Origin: an uncultured Christensenella sp.
GTDB taxonomy: Bacteria; Bacillota; Clostridia; Christensenellales; UBA3700
Length of the DNA stretch: 16,650 nt
Assembly: GCA_910578245.1 (NCBI GenBank)
Contig: CAJTPC010000027.1
Span: 1 to 16,650, forward strand
Reading direction: 5' to 3'
The notes beneath the pieces are model-generated. The model did no database searches. It worked only from the letters and a program-made list of their open reading frames with translations, and had not been told where the DNA came from. Below, piece by piece: positions 1-6,905 of the stretch (positions are counted from its first letter, which is position 1; each line of letters begins with the position of its first letter). The position numbers and the translations under genes were made by a program.

Positions 1-679
1 TGAGATATCTGTATCCGCCTCTCGGCAATCCCCCCAATCTCAATTCGCCTACGGCAATCCTTTTTAAGAATTTGACTTCCCTATCTACCGCCTCGAACAT
101 TTTTCTTATTTGACGATTTTTACCTTCGGTAATCGTCACCTGTAATTTTGATTCTTCATTCTTATACTCAATCAACTTGACTTTACATCTCTTGGTCTTT
201 TCTCCGTCAACCATTACGCCTTTTCTCAACTGAGCCAATTTATGCTCCGGCATTTCTCCGTCAACCTTGACTAAATATGTCTTGGGTATCTCATAACTCG
301 GATGCGTGAGCTTATAGGCGAGATCGCCGTCGTTGGTCATCAATAACAAGCCTTCGGTATCATAGTCAAGTCTACCCACCGGTATTAGGTGCGGAATATT
401 TAGTTCTTGCAGATAGTCGTATATGGTTTTTCTTCCTTTCTCATCACTAACGGTTGTGATACAGCCTTTTGGCTTGTAAAATAGCACGTAAGCGTAATCG
501 CTTACAGCCTTAACAATCTTATCGTCAAGCATAACGGTGTCATTCTTTTCATTGATTGAAGAACCGAGTTCCTTGACGACTTTACCGTTCACCTTTACTC
601 TACCTTCTTCAATTAATTTGTCCGCTCCACGCCGTGACGCCACTCCCGTCGAAGCTAAATATTTGTTTAATCTCTCCAT
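1..679 (-). CDS. rluB: RsuA/RluB-family rRNA pseudouridine synthase (3' end cut by window edge)
   Basis: Likely makes pseudouridine in 23S rRNA (the RluB role); the RsuA and RluB families are close, so the exact site is inferred from context. The visible 226 residues begin with an S4 RNA-binding domain (about 1-60, starting MERLNKYLA) and continue into the catalytic domain with the GRLD motif at 102-105, where D105 is the expected catalytic aspartate, and a later GKNRQIRKMF motif typical of the family. Family members are usually about 235-245 residues, so only a short C-terminal tail should be missing. The start is firm: an in-frame TAG lies one codon upstream of the ATG at 679 and the S4 domain begins at residue 1. 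No clear Shine-Dalgarno sequence precedes it. Its first 71 bases overlap the end of the upstream carboxypeptidase in another frame, so it is probably translated by coupling or reinitiation as the last visible gene of the scpAB block. Confidence 0.93.
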   Translation of the reverse strand, partial: MERLNKYLASTGVASRRGADKLIEEGRVKVNGKVVKELGSSINEKNDTVMLDDKIVKAVSDYAYVLFYKPKGCITTVSDEKGRKTIYDYLQELNIPHLIPVGRLDYDTEGLLLMTNDGDLAYKLTHPSYEIPKTYLVKVDGEMPEHKLAQLRKGVMVDGEKTKRCKVKLIEYKNEESKLQVTITEGKNRQIRKMFEAVDREVKFLKRIAVGELRLGGLPRGGYRYL

Positions 680-1940
680 TTTCTACGCTTACACGCATTT
701 CTCCCGTATAAGCGGAAAGTTTGCGCAAAACTCCTATATCGTCAATTTCTTCCATATTAACAATATTTGCGCTAAAAAGCAAACGATTATCGTTATAAAA
801 CTGCATTTTTCCTATGATAGAATTATCGCTAAGAGGCGTTGTAAGGTCTTGATTAATATCAAAAAAGCACTTTATCCCCATAATCTCGCCATCTTTCAGC
901 GGTAAAACAAGATCATTTTGCAAAGCAATATTATAGTTTTTGCCTTCAATTTGCAAAGTTTGCAAAATATCTCCCTGATTTCCGACATTTACAGGCGAAT
1001 AATTGGCAAATGCCTTGTCAAAATTAAGCGCGCTGGCATTATAGTGATCATATACGTTAAGCACAACGCAAATCAGTTGCATACCGTTTCTTTCGGCTGA
1101 AGTTACCAAACAACGCCCAGAATCCTTTGTAAAGCCTGTTTTTATGCCGTTTGCCCCGTCGTAAAGACTCAACATCTTATTTTTATTGGCAAAATAATAA
1201 GTCGGGTGACTTGAATTTGCTTTAACGGTATACATTTTGCTACTTACTATAATCTTAAAAGTTTCGTTTTGCATCGCAACTGCCGATATTACAGCCAAAT
1301 CATAAGCAGACGTATAGTGATTATCGACGTGTAGCCCGTGCGGATTTTCAAAATGAGTATTTTCAAGCCCCAATTCTTCAGTCTTATCATTCATCATTTC
1401 CACAAACTTTTCAACGCTTCCGCCCGTAGCTATTGCTAAAGCCGTTGCCGCGTCGTTACCGCTTCTCAGCATCAATCCATACAACAAGTCCCGAATTGTC
1501 CATATTTCTTTACTCTTCAAATATATAGAAGACCCCTCAACTCCGACAGCTTGGTCAGGAATCGTAAACTCTTTGTCAAGATCTTCGTTCTCTATTACGA
1601 CAAGCGCAGTCATGATCTTAGTAGTACTTGCCATCTCCAATCTTACGTCTTTATTCTCCTGAGAAAGTACTCTCAAGGTCGATGCTTCAATAACCGCCAT
1701 TGAGTGGGATTTATTGACATACGACACTTCTTCGTCATTTTTATTTTTGATATAAAAGTTTGCGTCTTTATGATAATCGTTTTGTCCGTCGGGAGCAATA
1801 GCGTTAGTATTTGCAAAAAAATCATTGCTTGTTATACTAAATGCTTCCGCAAAACTAAAAATTATATAATTAATTAAAATTATGGCAATTAATATAAATA
1901 TAGTTTTGAAAATTGTCTTAATTGAGAAATATTTACCCAT
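609..1940 (-). CDS. dacB: D-alanyl-D-alanine carboxypeptidase (PBP5 family), in the dacB position
   Basis: Serine DD-carboxypeptidase that removes the terminal D-alanine from peptidoglycan stem peptides at the outer face of the membrane. The 443-residue product has a hydrophobic N-terminal segment (about 11-34, signal peptide or anchor), then the penicillin-binding S11 catalytic domain with all three motifs: STTK at 105-108 (S105 nucleophile, K108), SGN at 160-162 and KTG at 267-269. A C-terminal beta-rich region follows from about 310. The start codon overlaps the stop of the GerW-family gene by one base (TAATG), so translation is coupled. Position between scpAB and rluB matches sporulation dacB of Bacillus subtilis, which shapes cortex peptidoglycan; that role is inferred from synteny. 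Oddly, the last 23 or so codons lie inside rluB in another frame, and spmA-spmB, expected here, are missing. Function is secure; the paralogue name is less so. Confidence 0.92.
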   Translation of the reverse strand: MGKYFSIKTIFKTIFILIAIILINYIIFSFAEAFSITSNDFFANTNAIAPDGQNDYHKDANFYIKNKNDEEVSYVNKSHSMAVIEASTLRVLSQENKDVRLEMASTTKIMTALVVIENEDLDKEFTIPDQAVGVEGSSIYLKSKEIWTIRDLLYGLMLRSGNDAATALAIATGGSVEKFVEMMNDKTEELGLENTHFENPHGLHVDNHYTSAYDLAVISAVAMQNETFKIIVSSKMYTVKANSSHPTYYFANKNKMLSLYDGANGIKTGFTKDSGRCLVTSAERNGMQLICVVLNVYDHYNASALNFDKAFANYSPVNVGNQGDILQTLQIEGKNYNIALQNDLVLPLKDGEIMGIKCFFDINQDLTTPLSDNSIIGKMQFYNDNRLLFSANIVNMEEIDDIGVLRKLSAYTGEMRVSVENGEIKQIFSFDGSGVTAWSGQIN

Positions 1941-2320
1941 TATTTTTTATCCTTTACTAAATTTATCGTAGCAGAAATCAAATCTTTCCACTTGTCGGAA
2001 GTTGTCTTTTCGTCTACCTTAACAAGCATAGGCTGGTTATCGTAAAACACCAAAAAGCCCATAGGAGACATAGATATTCCGCCCCCGCCACCTCCGGCAT
2101 AAGGCTGGAGTTGTCCGCTTTTTGTAGGCTGCCCTTCTTTAGTTTGACCGCCTCCCCCTCCGCTAACAAATCCTACGGATACTTTTGCAAGCGGAATTGC
2201 CATAGTTCCATCTTCAAGGTAAATCGGCTTAAATATCATATCCTCACTTTGCACAAGACCTCTTAAGTTATCGATGGTATTATTCATAATCTCTTGTAAT
2301 GAATTGTCGATATTGTCCAT
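1940..2320 (-). CDS. ytfJ: GerW/YtfJ-family sporulation protein
   Basis: The 126-residue protein matches the GerW (YtfJ) family, soluble spore proteins needed in Bacillus for germination with certain nutrients and lysozyme-related spore traits; the biochemical activity is not known. Visible family marks are the IYLEDGTMAIPLAKVSVGF-type strand region (about 53-71) and two glycine runs, SGGGGG near residue 73 and AGGGGGG near residue 95, followed by a short beta region and a C-terminal helix with lysines. Length is normal for the family. The Shine-Dalgarno AAGGAG at 2329-2334 sits 8 bases before the ATG. It follows the DUF2953 gene by 62 bases, the same ytfI-ytfJ pairing known in Bacillus, and is coupled to the downstream carboxypeptidase by TAATG. 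Its presence is one of the better signs that the lineage forms, or descends from, spore formers. Confidence 0.9.
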   Translation of the reverse strand: MDNIDNSLQEIMNNTIDNLRGLVQSEDMIFKPIYLEDGTMAIPLAKVSVGFVSGGGGGQTKEGQPTKSGQLQPYAGGGGGGISMSPMGFLVFYDNQPMLVKVDEKTTSDKWKDLISATINLVKDKK

Positions 2321-2382
2321 AAAATATACTCCTTATAATATTTAATTTCATGAATATTATGCGTAATAAAATTGAAAATATT

Positions 2383-2979
2383 TTATATTTTTACTTGATA
2401 TTTTCCCTTAATCGAAATGGCGTAAAGTGCGTAAAATAAAATCTTTAATATGGTCAAACCTCCAATTTCGCAAGAAGCGTCGATTCCGTTAAACTTACTT
2501 TCTTCACTAACGTTCTTAAGTTGAAAGTTGTTGATTTTCAACTTATTACTATTAGTTGCCATTAAAGTGTTAGATATTATCGTTATTGCGCCGTCAAATA
2601 TTGCCCTATTCTTTGCCTCTTCAAAGTTTGCGCCGTAATTTACTGTCAAACTTTTTATAGTTACTTCAGGCCTTTTACTCCACAAATTAGAAAAGAATGC
2701 GCTTTTTCTTAATTTTTTCTTATTTTTCTTGCTTTTTTCGTCATTATAATTAGCATTAATGACTTTTAACGCTTTTTTATTTATTTGATAATAAAACTTA
2801 TTTTCGCATACAAATAATTTTACACACATCACTTCAAAGCAGTCCAACACGTAACACTTAATACAAATGCTCATATTATTTGCGTCAACTCTTAAAGTTA
2901 ATCTTATTCCGTATAAAATCACAAATACGAAAAATTCCAACAATAATATAAGTATAAATGCCAAAATCAGCCACCACAT
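2383..2979 (-). CDS. ytfI: DUF2953 protein, YtfI type
   Basis: A 198-residue protein of unknown biochemical function. An N-terminal membrane segment (about 2-24, rich in I, L and F) is followed by a soluble part with alternating beta-strand character, a lysine-rich stretch near residues 83-92, and a second hydrophobic segment near the C terminus (about 174-190). This layout and its place immediately before the GerW gene fit the DUF2953 family (Bacillus YtfI), which is co-transcribed with ytfJ. It lies 97 bases after scpB, behind a strong terminator, so it probably has its own promoter, although none is convincing by eye. The Shine-Dalgarno sequence is weak (AAGCG). The ATG at 2979 is preferred because it directly precedes the hydrophobic segment. 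Identification rests on context and layout more than on motifs. Confidence 0.75.
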   Translation of the reverse strand: MWWLILAFILILLLEFFVFVILYGIRLTLRVDANNMSICIKCYVLDCFEVMCVKLFVCENKFYYQINKKALKVINANYNDEKSKKNKKKLRKSAFFSNLWSKRPEVTIKSLTVNYGANFEEAKNRAIFDGAITIISNTLMATNSNKLKINNFQLKNVSEESKFNGIDASCEIGGLTILKILFYALYAISIKGKYQVKI

Positions 2980-3023
2980 ACGCTTATTTTGTGTCGTATT
3001 ATTGAAATTATTTATTATGATAT

Positions 3024-3055
3024 AAAAAAACGGATATAGAACTAATCTATATCCG
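3024..3055 (-). terminator. Intrinsic terminator after scpB
   Basis: On the minus strand a perfect 9-bp stem, CGGATATAG pairing with CTATATCCG (3031-3039 and 3047-3055), encloses a 7-base loop and is followed by seven T residues (3024-3030). It starts about 22 bases after the scpB stop. It would end or attenuate the M50-scpA-scpB transcript before the ytfI-ytfJ-dacB-rluB genes. Confidence 0.85.
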
Positions 3056-3076
3056 AAAATATTAATATTAAGAATC

Positions 3077-3847
3077 TTACGTCACTATATTATCATCCTC
3101 ATCGTCGATTGAAGGAGTATCAACAACGTCGCTCGCTACTTCTCTTTCGACATATTCCTCTCCGTTGCCTTTTACCGTCTCAAGCTCTTCACCTTGTAAG
3201 AATTCCGGAATTTCATTCATATCAATCATTTCATTGAGTTCCTCGTCGTTTTCATCCTCGAATTTATCGCCCAAAATACGTTCTCTATACAAGCCTTCAG
3301 TCTGGATATTAAAGTTGCTAAATTCAACAAGACGGCGCATAATTTCGTCATAATCAGGCAATTCGTCCAAACTCTTTAATTGGAATTTTTTCAAAAACTC
3401 ATCTGTAGTACCGTACAAAATCGGCTTACCCGGAGCGTCTTTATATCCGCACGTCTTTATCATATCGATTTTAAGCAGTACTCCCAACGCATAATCCGCG
3501 CTTGTACTTCTTGTATCCTCGATTTCCGCCCTTGTAATAGGCTGTCGGTATGCTATAATAGCAAGCACTTCGAGCAAAATTTTTGACAGTTCCTTTTCTC
3601 TGACAGGTCGCAACATATCGCTGACAATTTCGCCGTACTTACTATTGGATGCAAATTGCAACTTATCATTGAATATATCCAACACGATACCGCTATCTCC
3701 GCTATACTTTTTTGCCAATTCATCAATAGCTGAATTTAAGTCTTTTCGACTGACGTCTTCGGGAAGGCTATTGAGTATTTCGCTTCTTTTTAGAGGCACT
3801 CCGGCTGAAAATAATATTGCTTCCAGAGTCTGTAATAAATTATCCAT
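3077..3847 (-). CDS. scpB: Segregation and condensation protein B
   Basis: Kleisin-associated subunit of the bacterial SMC condensin; with ScpA and SMC it compacts and separates newly replicated chromosomes in the cytoplasm. The 256-residue product begins LLQTLEAILFSAGVPL, typical of the first winged-helix domain, and contains the second winged-helix signature around residues 86-150 (EVLAIIAYRQPITRAEIE, then a DYALGVLLK stretch and a YGTTDEFLKKF segment). The C-terminal 60 or so residues are strongly acidic and probably disordered, making it longer than the usual 190-200 residues. It starts one base after the scpA stop (TGA-T-ATG), with a GGAGG inside the end of scpA, so it is translationally coupled. 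Co-location with scpA is nearly universal in Firmicutes and makes the call very safe. Confidence 0.96.
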   Translation of the reverse strand: MDNLLQTLEAILFSAGVPLKRSEILNSLPEDVSRKDLNSAIDELAKKYSGDSGIVLDIFNDKLQFASNSKYGEIVSDMLRPVREKELSKILLEVLAIIAYRQPITRAEIEDTRSTSADYALGVLLKIDMIKTCGYKDAPGKPILYGTTDEFLKKFQLKSLDELPDYDEIMRRLVEFSNFNIQTEGLYRERILGDKFEDENDEELNEMIDMNEIPEFLQGEELETVKGNGEEYVEREVASDVVDTPSIDDEDDNIVT

Positions 3848-3848
3848 A

Positions 3849-4664
3849 TCAATATGCTTCCTCCGTTTGTTTTAATTGTTGCATATCTAAATTTTCCTTA
3901 TCAACGCTATCGTTTAGCATAATCAATATATCGTCGGCAAAATTCTTTTGCATAACGGTTACTATCTGCTTCTTCATTAATTCTAACAGAGCTTGAAAAG
4001 TTGTGATAACTTCGCTTTTGGTAATATCTTTTTCAAAGAGATTATTAAATACGACAGATTTCTTTTCAAGTACAACTTTTGAGATATACTCAATCTTATC
4101 TGCTACGGTGAATCTATCCTTTTGTATCTTCTTGGTTGCTTGGCGTTGTTCTTTTTCCGTCATTTGCAACAAAATTTTACCGTACGCTTCAATCAACTTA
4201 TCAAAAGAAAAGTCATTAACTACGATTATCGCATCGGCGTTAGTAAACTTCGGTTTGCGATAGAATTTATTCAACGTTTCTTTTTCCTTGAGTTTTACCG
4301 CTTGATTTTTGAACATCTCAAACATCAAAAGTCTGCGTCTTAGCTCCATTTCAGGGTCAAGCGCATCATCTTCATAATACTCTTCGTCAAACGTTTCTAC
4401 GACAGGTAAACATGCTCGCGATTTAATTTCCAACAACGTTGCGGCAATAACTATGTACTCGCTGGCCTCCTCCATATCAAGTTTATCAACTTGCTCCATA
4501 TGGCGTATGTACGGATCGGTAATTTGAGCCAATGGGAACGTCTTGATATCGTATCTACCGTCTCGAATAATAAGTTCGTACAAAAGTTCTATCGGACCGC
4601 TAAAATCTTGTATATTTAGAATAATATTATTAGCCGGATGATTTTTTTCATAAAAGTTTGCCAT
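3849..4664 (-). CDS. scpA: Segregation and condensation protein A (kleisin)
   Basis: The kleisin subunit that bridges SMC heads and recruits ScpB in the condensin complex. The 271-residue length fits the family (about 240-270). The N-terminal kleisin domain is visible as NIQDFSGPIELLYELI (about 17-32), a variant of the usual FEGPLDLLLHLI motif, followed by the DI..FPLAQITDPYI segment (about 39-53) and the helix EASEYIVIAATLLEIKSR (about 65-82) that is typical of ScpA. An acidic, variable linker (about 90-105) leads to a charged helical middle and a C-terminal winged-helix region (about 205-255). It begins 3 bases after the M50 protease stop; its Shine-Dalgarno GGGGTGA overlaps that stop, so the two are coupled. 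Transcription most likely starts at the promoter at 5481-5509. Confidence 0.96.
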   Translation of the reverse strand: MANFYEKNHPANNIILNIQDFSGPIELLYELIIRDGRYDIKTFPLAQITDPYIRHMEQVDKLDMEEASEYIVIAATLLEIKSRACLPVVETFDEEYYEDDALDPEMELRRRLLMFEMFKNQAVKLKEKETLNKFYRKPKFTNADAIIVVNDFSFDKLIEAYGKILLQMTEKEQRQATKKIQKDRFTVADKIEYISKVVLEKKSVVFNNLFEKDITKSEVITTFQALLELMKKQIVTVMQKNFADDILIMLNDSVDKENLDMQQLKQTEEAY

Positions 4665-4667
4665 TTA

Positions 4668-5420
4668 TCACCCCAATAATATTCCTTTCGGCAATCCGAA
4701 AATCAATTCAAATAGTCTGCCTAAGCCCTTGCTCGCAAAATTAATCATAGTTGAAATAATATTTACTTGAGGTATAAATCTTCCCAATACAAAACATATC
4801 AGCAAAAGTCCAAGCATAACCTTAGATCCATGGTTGTACATAAAGTTGACGTACTTATTATTTGGCTTTGTAAGCGTTTCAATAACTCTAAATCCGTCAA
4901 GTGGATATATCGGCAATAAGTTGAACACCATTAAAGCAACGTTAAACGCAATCGTCAATTGAAATAGATACAACAAGAAATACACCAAATACGCAACGCC
5001 CCTACTAATGCTACCTACAGTAATCACTATTTTCATGAGTATTGCCAAGCAAAGCGTACCTATTATCGCCATAATCAAGTTGAAAGTTACGCCCGCTAAA
5101 GCAGTAAAAACCATACCCTTTTTATAATTCTTGAAGTTCCTAGGGTCAATAGGCACAGGCTTAGCCCAACCGAATCCCACGAGCAACATCATGGCAAATC
5201 CTATAATATCAAAGTGCTTTACCGGATTAGGCGAAAGTCTGCCCATAAACTTTGCAGTCTTATCTCCGTTCCAAAGCGCAACATAACCGTGTGACAGTTC
5301 GTGACCTATTATCGCAACAATCATTGAAATTAGATATGCAATAATGCACAATATCGCCATACCAAAGCCAAGGTCTTGAATGACACTGTTTTGAGTAATC
5401 ATTTGAATAAATGAAACCAT
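4668..5420 (-). CDS. M50 / site-2 protease family membrane zinc metalloprotease
   Basis: Intramembrane zinc protease of the M50 family; the substrate is unknown. The 250-residue protein has several membrane segments (about 17-38, 72-84, 108-134, 143-172, 200-215). The zinc-binding HELSH is at 40-44 (E41 catalytic), and the third ligand region is the NLLPIYPLDGFRV stretch at about 167-179 with D175. The intervening GWAKPVPIDPRNFKNYKKG stretch (84-102) is characteristic of the short S2P-like proteins encoded next to scpA in many Clostridia. I chose the ATG at 5420 because AGGAG (5426-5430) stands 5 bases before it; an upstream TTG at 5441 would add seven residues but lacks such a site. It is the first gene of its operon, behind a near-consensus promoter, and is followed by scpA after 3 bases. 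Confidence 0.9.
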   Translation of the reverse strand: MVSFIQMITQNSVIQDLGFGMAILCIIAYLISMIVAIIGHELSHGYVALWNGDKTAKFMGRLSPNPVKHFDIIGFAMMLLVGFGWAKPVPIDPRNFKNYKKGMVFTALAGVTFNLIMAIIGTLCLAILMKIVITVGSISRGVAYLVYFLLYLFQLTIAFNVALMVFNLLPIYPLDGFRVIETLTKPNNKYVNFMYNHGSKVMLGLLLICFVLGRFIPQVNIISTMINFASKGLGRLFELIFGLPKGILLG

Positions 5421-5425
5421 TGTAT

Positions 5426-5430
5426 CTCCT
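5426..5430 (-). promoter_or_regulatory. Shine-Dalgarno sequence fixing the M50 protease start
   Basis: AGGAG on the minus strand, 5 bases before the ATG at 5420. It decides for that ATG over the in-frame TTG at 5441. Confidence 0.85.
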
Positions 5431-5480
5431 ATCAACAGCAATTACTACATTTGAGCTGTTGAACATAATTCTACATTTAT

Positions 5481-5509
5481 ATTATAAAATAAATTCCCAT
5501 TCAAGTCAA
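5481..5509 (-). promoter_or_regulatory. SigA-type promoter of the M50-scpA-scpB operon
   Basis: On the minus strand, TTGACT (-35, 5504-5509) and TATAAT (-10, 5481-5486) are separated by exactly 17 bases. This is one base from the full vegetative consensus. Transcription should start near 5474, giving a leader of about 54 bases before the ATG at 5420. Confidence 0.85.
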
Positions 5510-5561
5510 TGATATACTTGATTTTTGACATTGATTTTATATTTAAGATAAAGTAAGACTT

Positions 5562-5598
5562 AAAAAAGACGGAATTTTAACATAAACTCCGTCTTTTT
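5562..5598 (-). terminator. Intrinsic terminator after the DacF-like gene
   Basis: Arms AAAAAGACGGA (5563-5573) and TCCGTCTTTTT (5588-5598) form an 11-bp stem, extended by three A-T pairs after one mismatch, with a 6-base loop. On the minus strand it follows the carboxypeptidase stop by 24 bases and ends in a T tract. The T-rich flank on the other side means it could also work in the plus direction. Confidence 0.85.
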
Positions 5599-5622
5599 CT
5601 TTTAATTACTGAAATTTTCGCT

Positions 5623-6795
5623 TTACCACTCTCCTGTAACGTCCTTTATAAAATCTAGGAAAGTACTCTTTTTTGCGTCTTGCATAGCAATAATATCCAC
5701 GCTACACTCCTGTCCGTCCATTTGATATACAGCCTTACCTACAATGTCGCCTTTCTTTATCGGAGCTTTAATTTCTTTAGGTAATACTAATTGCAAATCT
5801 TCTGCAGTCACGCCCACCTTTGAGAATTTAGTAATATTTTCAGCGCAAGCAACTTCAATGGACTTAACGGGAGATTTCTTTACGTTAACGCTACCCAATA
5901 CGTCTCCTTTCTTGTAAAAAATCTTGTTGACGTAATTTGCAAAGGAGTAGTCAAACATGGCTCTGACTTGATTAAATCTTGACTTACTGTCAGTTCCGCC
6001 TACCAAAGTAGCGACAACTTTCATGCCGTTACGCTCGGCGCAAGCAGATAGACAGTGTCCAGCTTTGTCGGTATATCCCGTCTTGCCGCCCTTGCAACCG
6101 CTGTATTGCTTAATTAGCTTGTTGGTATTGACAAATTGCGTAATTCTTCCCGATGGATGTTGATAGTCTTCAAGCCATACGCTGGCGTACTCAAAATACT
6201 TATCGTGGCTCATTAGACTACGCGTCATAATATTGACGTCTTTTGCCGTAGAATACTGCTCGCTCTCGCTGGGAAGTCCTGTACAGTTGGCAAATTTAGT
6301 GTTTTTCATTCCAAGCTGGCTGGCTTTTTCATTCATCATTGTAACAAAGCCCTCAACGCTTCCTGCTATACGCTCTGCCATTGCGTATGAAGCGTCATTG
6401 GCAGATACTACGATTATGCCCTTAAGCAAGTCGTTGACACTATAGCTTGCTCCTGTGTCCAAAAACATCTGGCTACCGCCCATGGAGCTGGCCTGAGGAG
6501 AAATAGTTATCATTTCGTCATAGCTTAGTTTTCCTTCATCTATTGCTTCAAATACTAGATTCGCCGTCATAATCTTAACCATACTTGCAATTTCATGCTT
6601 AGCGTCCGCATTATACTCATACAATACCTCTCCCGTATAATATTCGGTCAAGCATTCGCCAAAACCATTTGGTTGAAGAGGCAAATCGCCCGTAGCCAAG
6701 GTATCGCACGATGCGCTTGCGCTCATACCCATTGGGAAAACGACAAGCAATGCTAAAACCATAAGCAAAGACGTAAATAAAATTTTCTTTTTCAT
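5623..6795 (-). CDS. dacF: D-alanyl-D-alanine carboxypeptidase, DacF-like
   Basis: Second PBP5-family (S11) DD-carboxypeptidase of the window, acting on peptidoglycan outside the membrane. The 390-residue product has a clear signal peptide (MKKK, hydrophobic core 6-22, likely cleavage after an ASA motif near 28). The catalytic motifs are SMVK at 71-74 (S71 nucleophile), SAN at 131-133 and KTG at 238-240. The C-terminal PBP5 domain runs from about 290 and ends in a short amphipathic helix (about 377-387) suited to membrane association. Shine-Dalgarno AGGAG (6802-6806) lies 6 bases before the ATG. It is a single-gene unit: its own terminator follows, and a divergent gene lies upstream. A candidate forespore-type promoter lies at 6823-6851, which would fit DacF, known to be forespore-expressed in Bacillus. 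Enzyme class is certain; the DacF label is by resemblance and inferred regulation. Confidence 0.92.
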   Translation of the reverse strand: MKKKILFTSLLMVLALLVVFPMGMSASASCDTLATGDLPLQPNGFGECLTEYYTGEVLYEYNADAKHEIASMVKIMTANLVFEAIDEGKLSYDEMITISPQASSMGGSQMFLDTGASYSVNDLLKGIIVVSANDASYAMAERIAGSVEGFVTMMNEKASQLGMKNTKFANCTGLPSESEQYSTAKDVNIMTRSLMSHDKYFEYASVWLEDYQHPSGRITQFVNTNKLIKQYSGCKGGKTGYTDKAGHCLSACAERNGMKVVATLVGGTDSKSRFNQVRAMFDYSFANYVNKIFYKKGDVLGSVNVKKSPVKSIEVACAENITKFSKVGVTAEDLQLVLPKEIKAPIKKGDIVGKAVYQMDGQECSVDIIAMQDAKKSTFLDFIKDVTGEW

Positions 6796-6822
6796 ATCAT
6801 ACTCCTAATTATTGTTTTACCC

Positions 6823-6851
6823 TAGTGTGTCGCAAGAAACAATTTTTATGC
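6823..6851 (-). promoter_or_regulatory. Candidate SigG/SigF-type promoter of the DacF-like gene
   Basis: On the minus strand GCATA (6847-6851) is followed after exactly 17 bases by CACACTA (6823-6829). The SigG consensus is about gHATR-17/18-CATnHTA, so the -35 fits fully and the -10 has one mismatch. The predicted start near 6816 keeps the Shine-Dalgarno sequence inside the leader. I see no good SigA promoter in this 110-base gap. Short motifs such as these can occur by chance. Confidence 0.35.
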
Positions 6852-6905
6852 CAAAATTACAATATAAGACATATATTTGCCTTGAAGATGTATTAAAATT
6901 GACGT

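Noticed and set aside
2329..2362. GCATA-17-TATTATA, a SigG-like promoter match before ytfJ
   Set aside because: The -10 overlaps the Shine-Dalgarno sequence (2329-2334), so the predicted transcript would begin downstream of the ribosome site; probably a chance match in A+T-rich DNA.
2990..3023. CATAATA and TCATAAT elements upstream of ytfI, resembling sporulation-sigma hexamers
   Set aside because: No partner hexamer at the right spacing matches well; too weak to call a promoter.
5421..5441. TTG start at 5441 for the M50 protease
   Set aside because: The ATG at 5420 has AGGAG at ideal spacing; the TTG has none.
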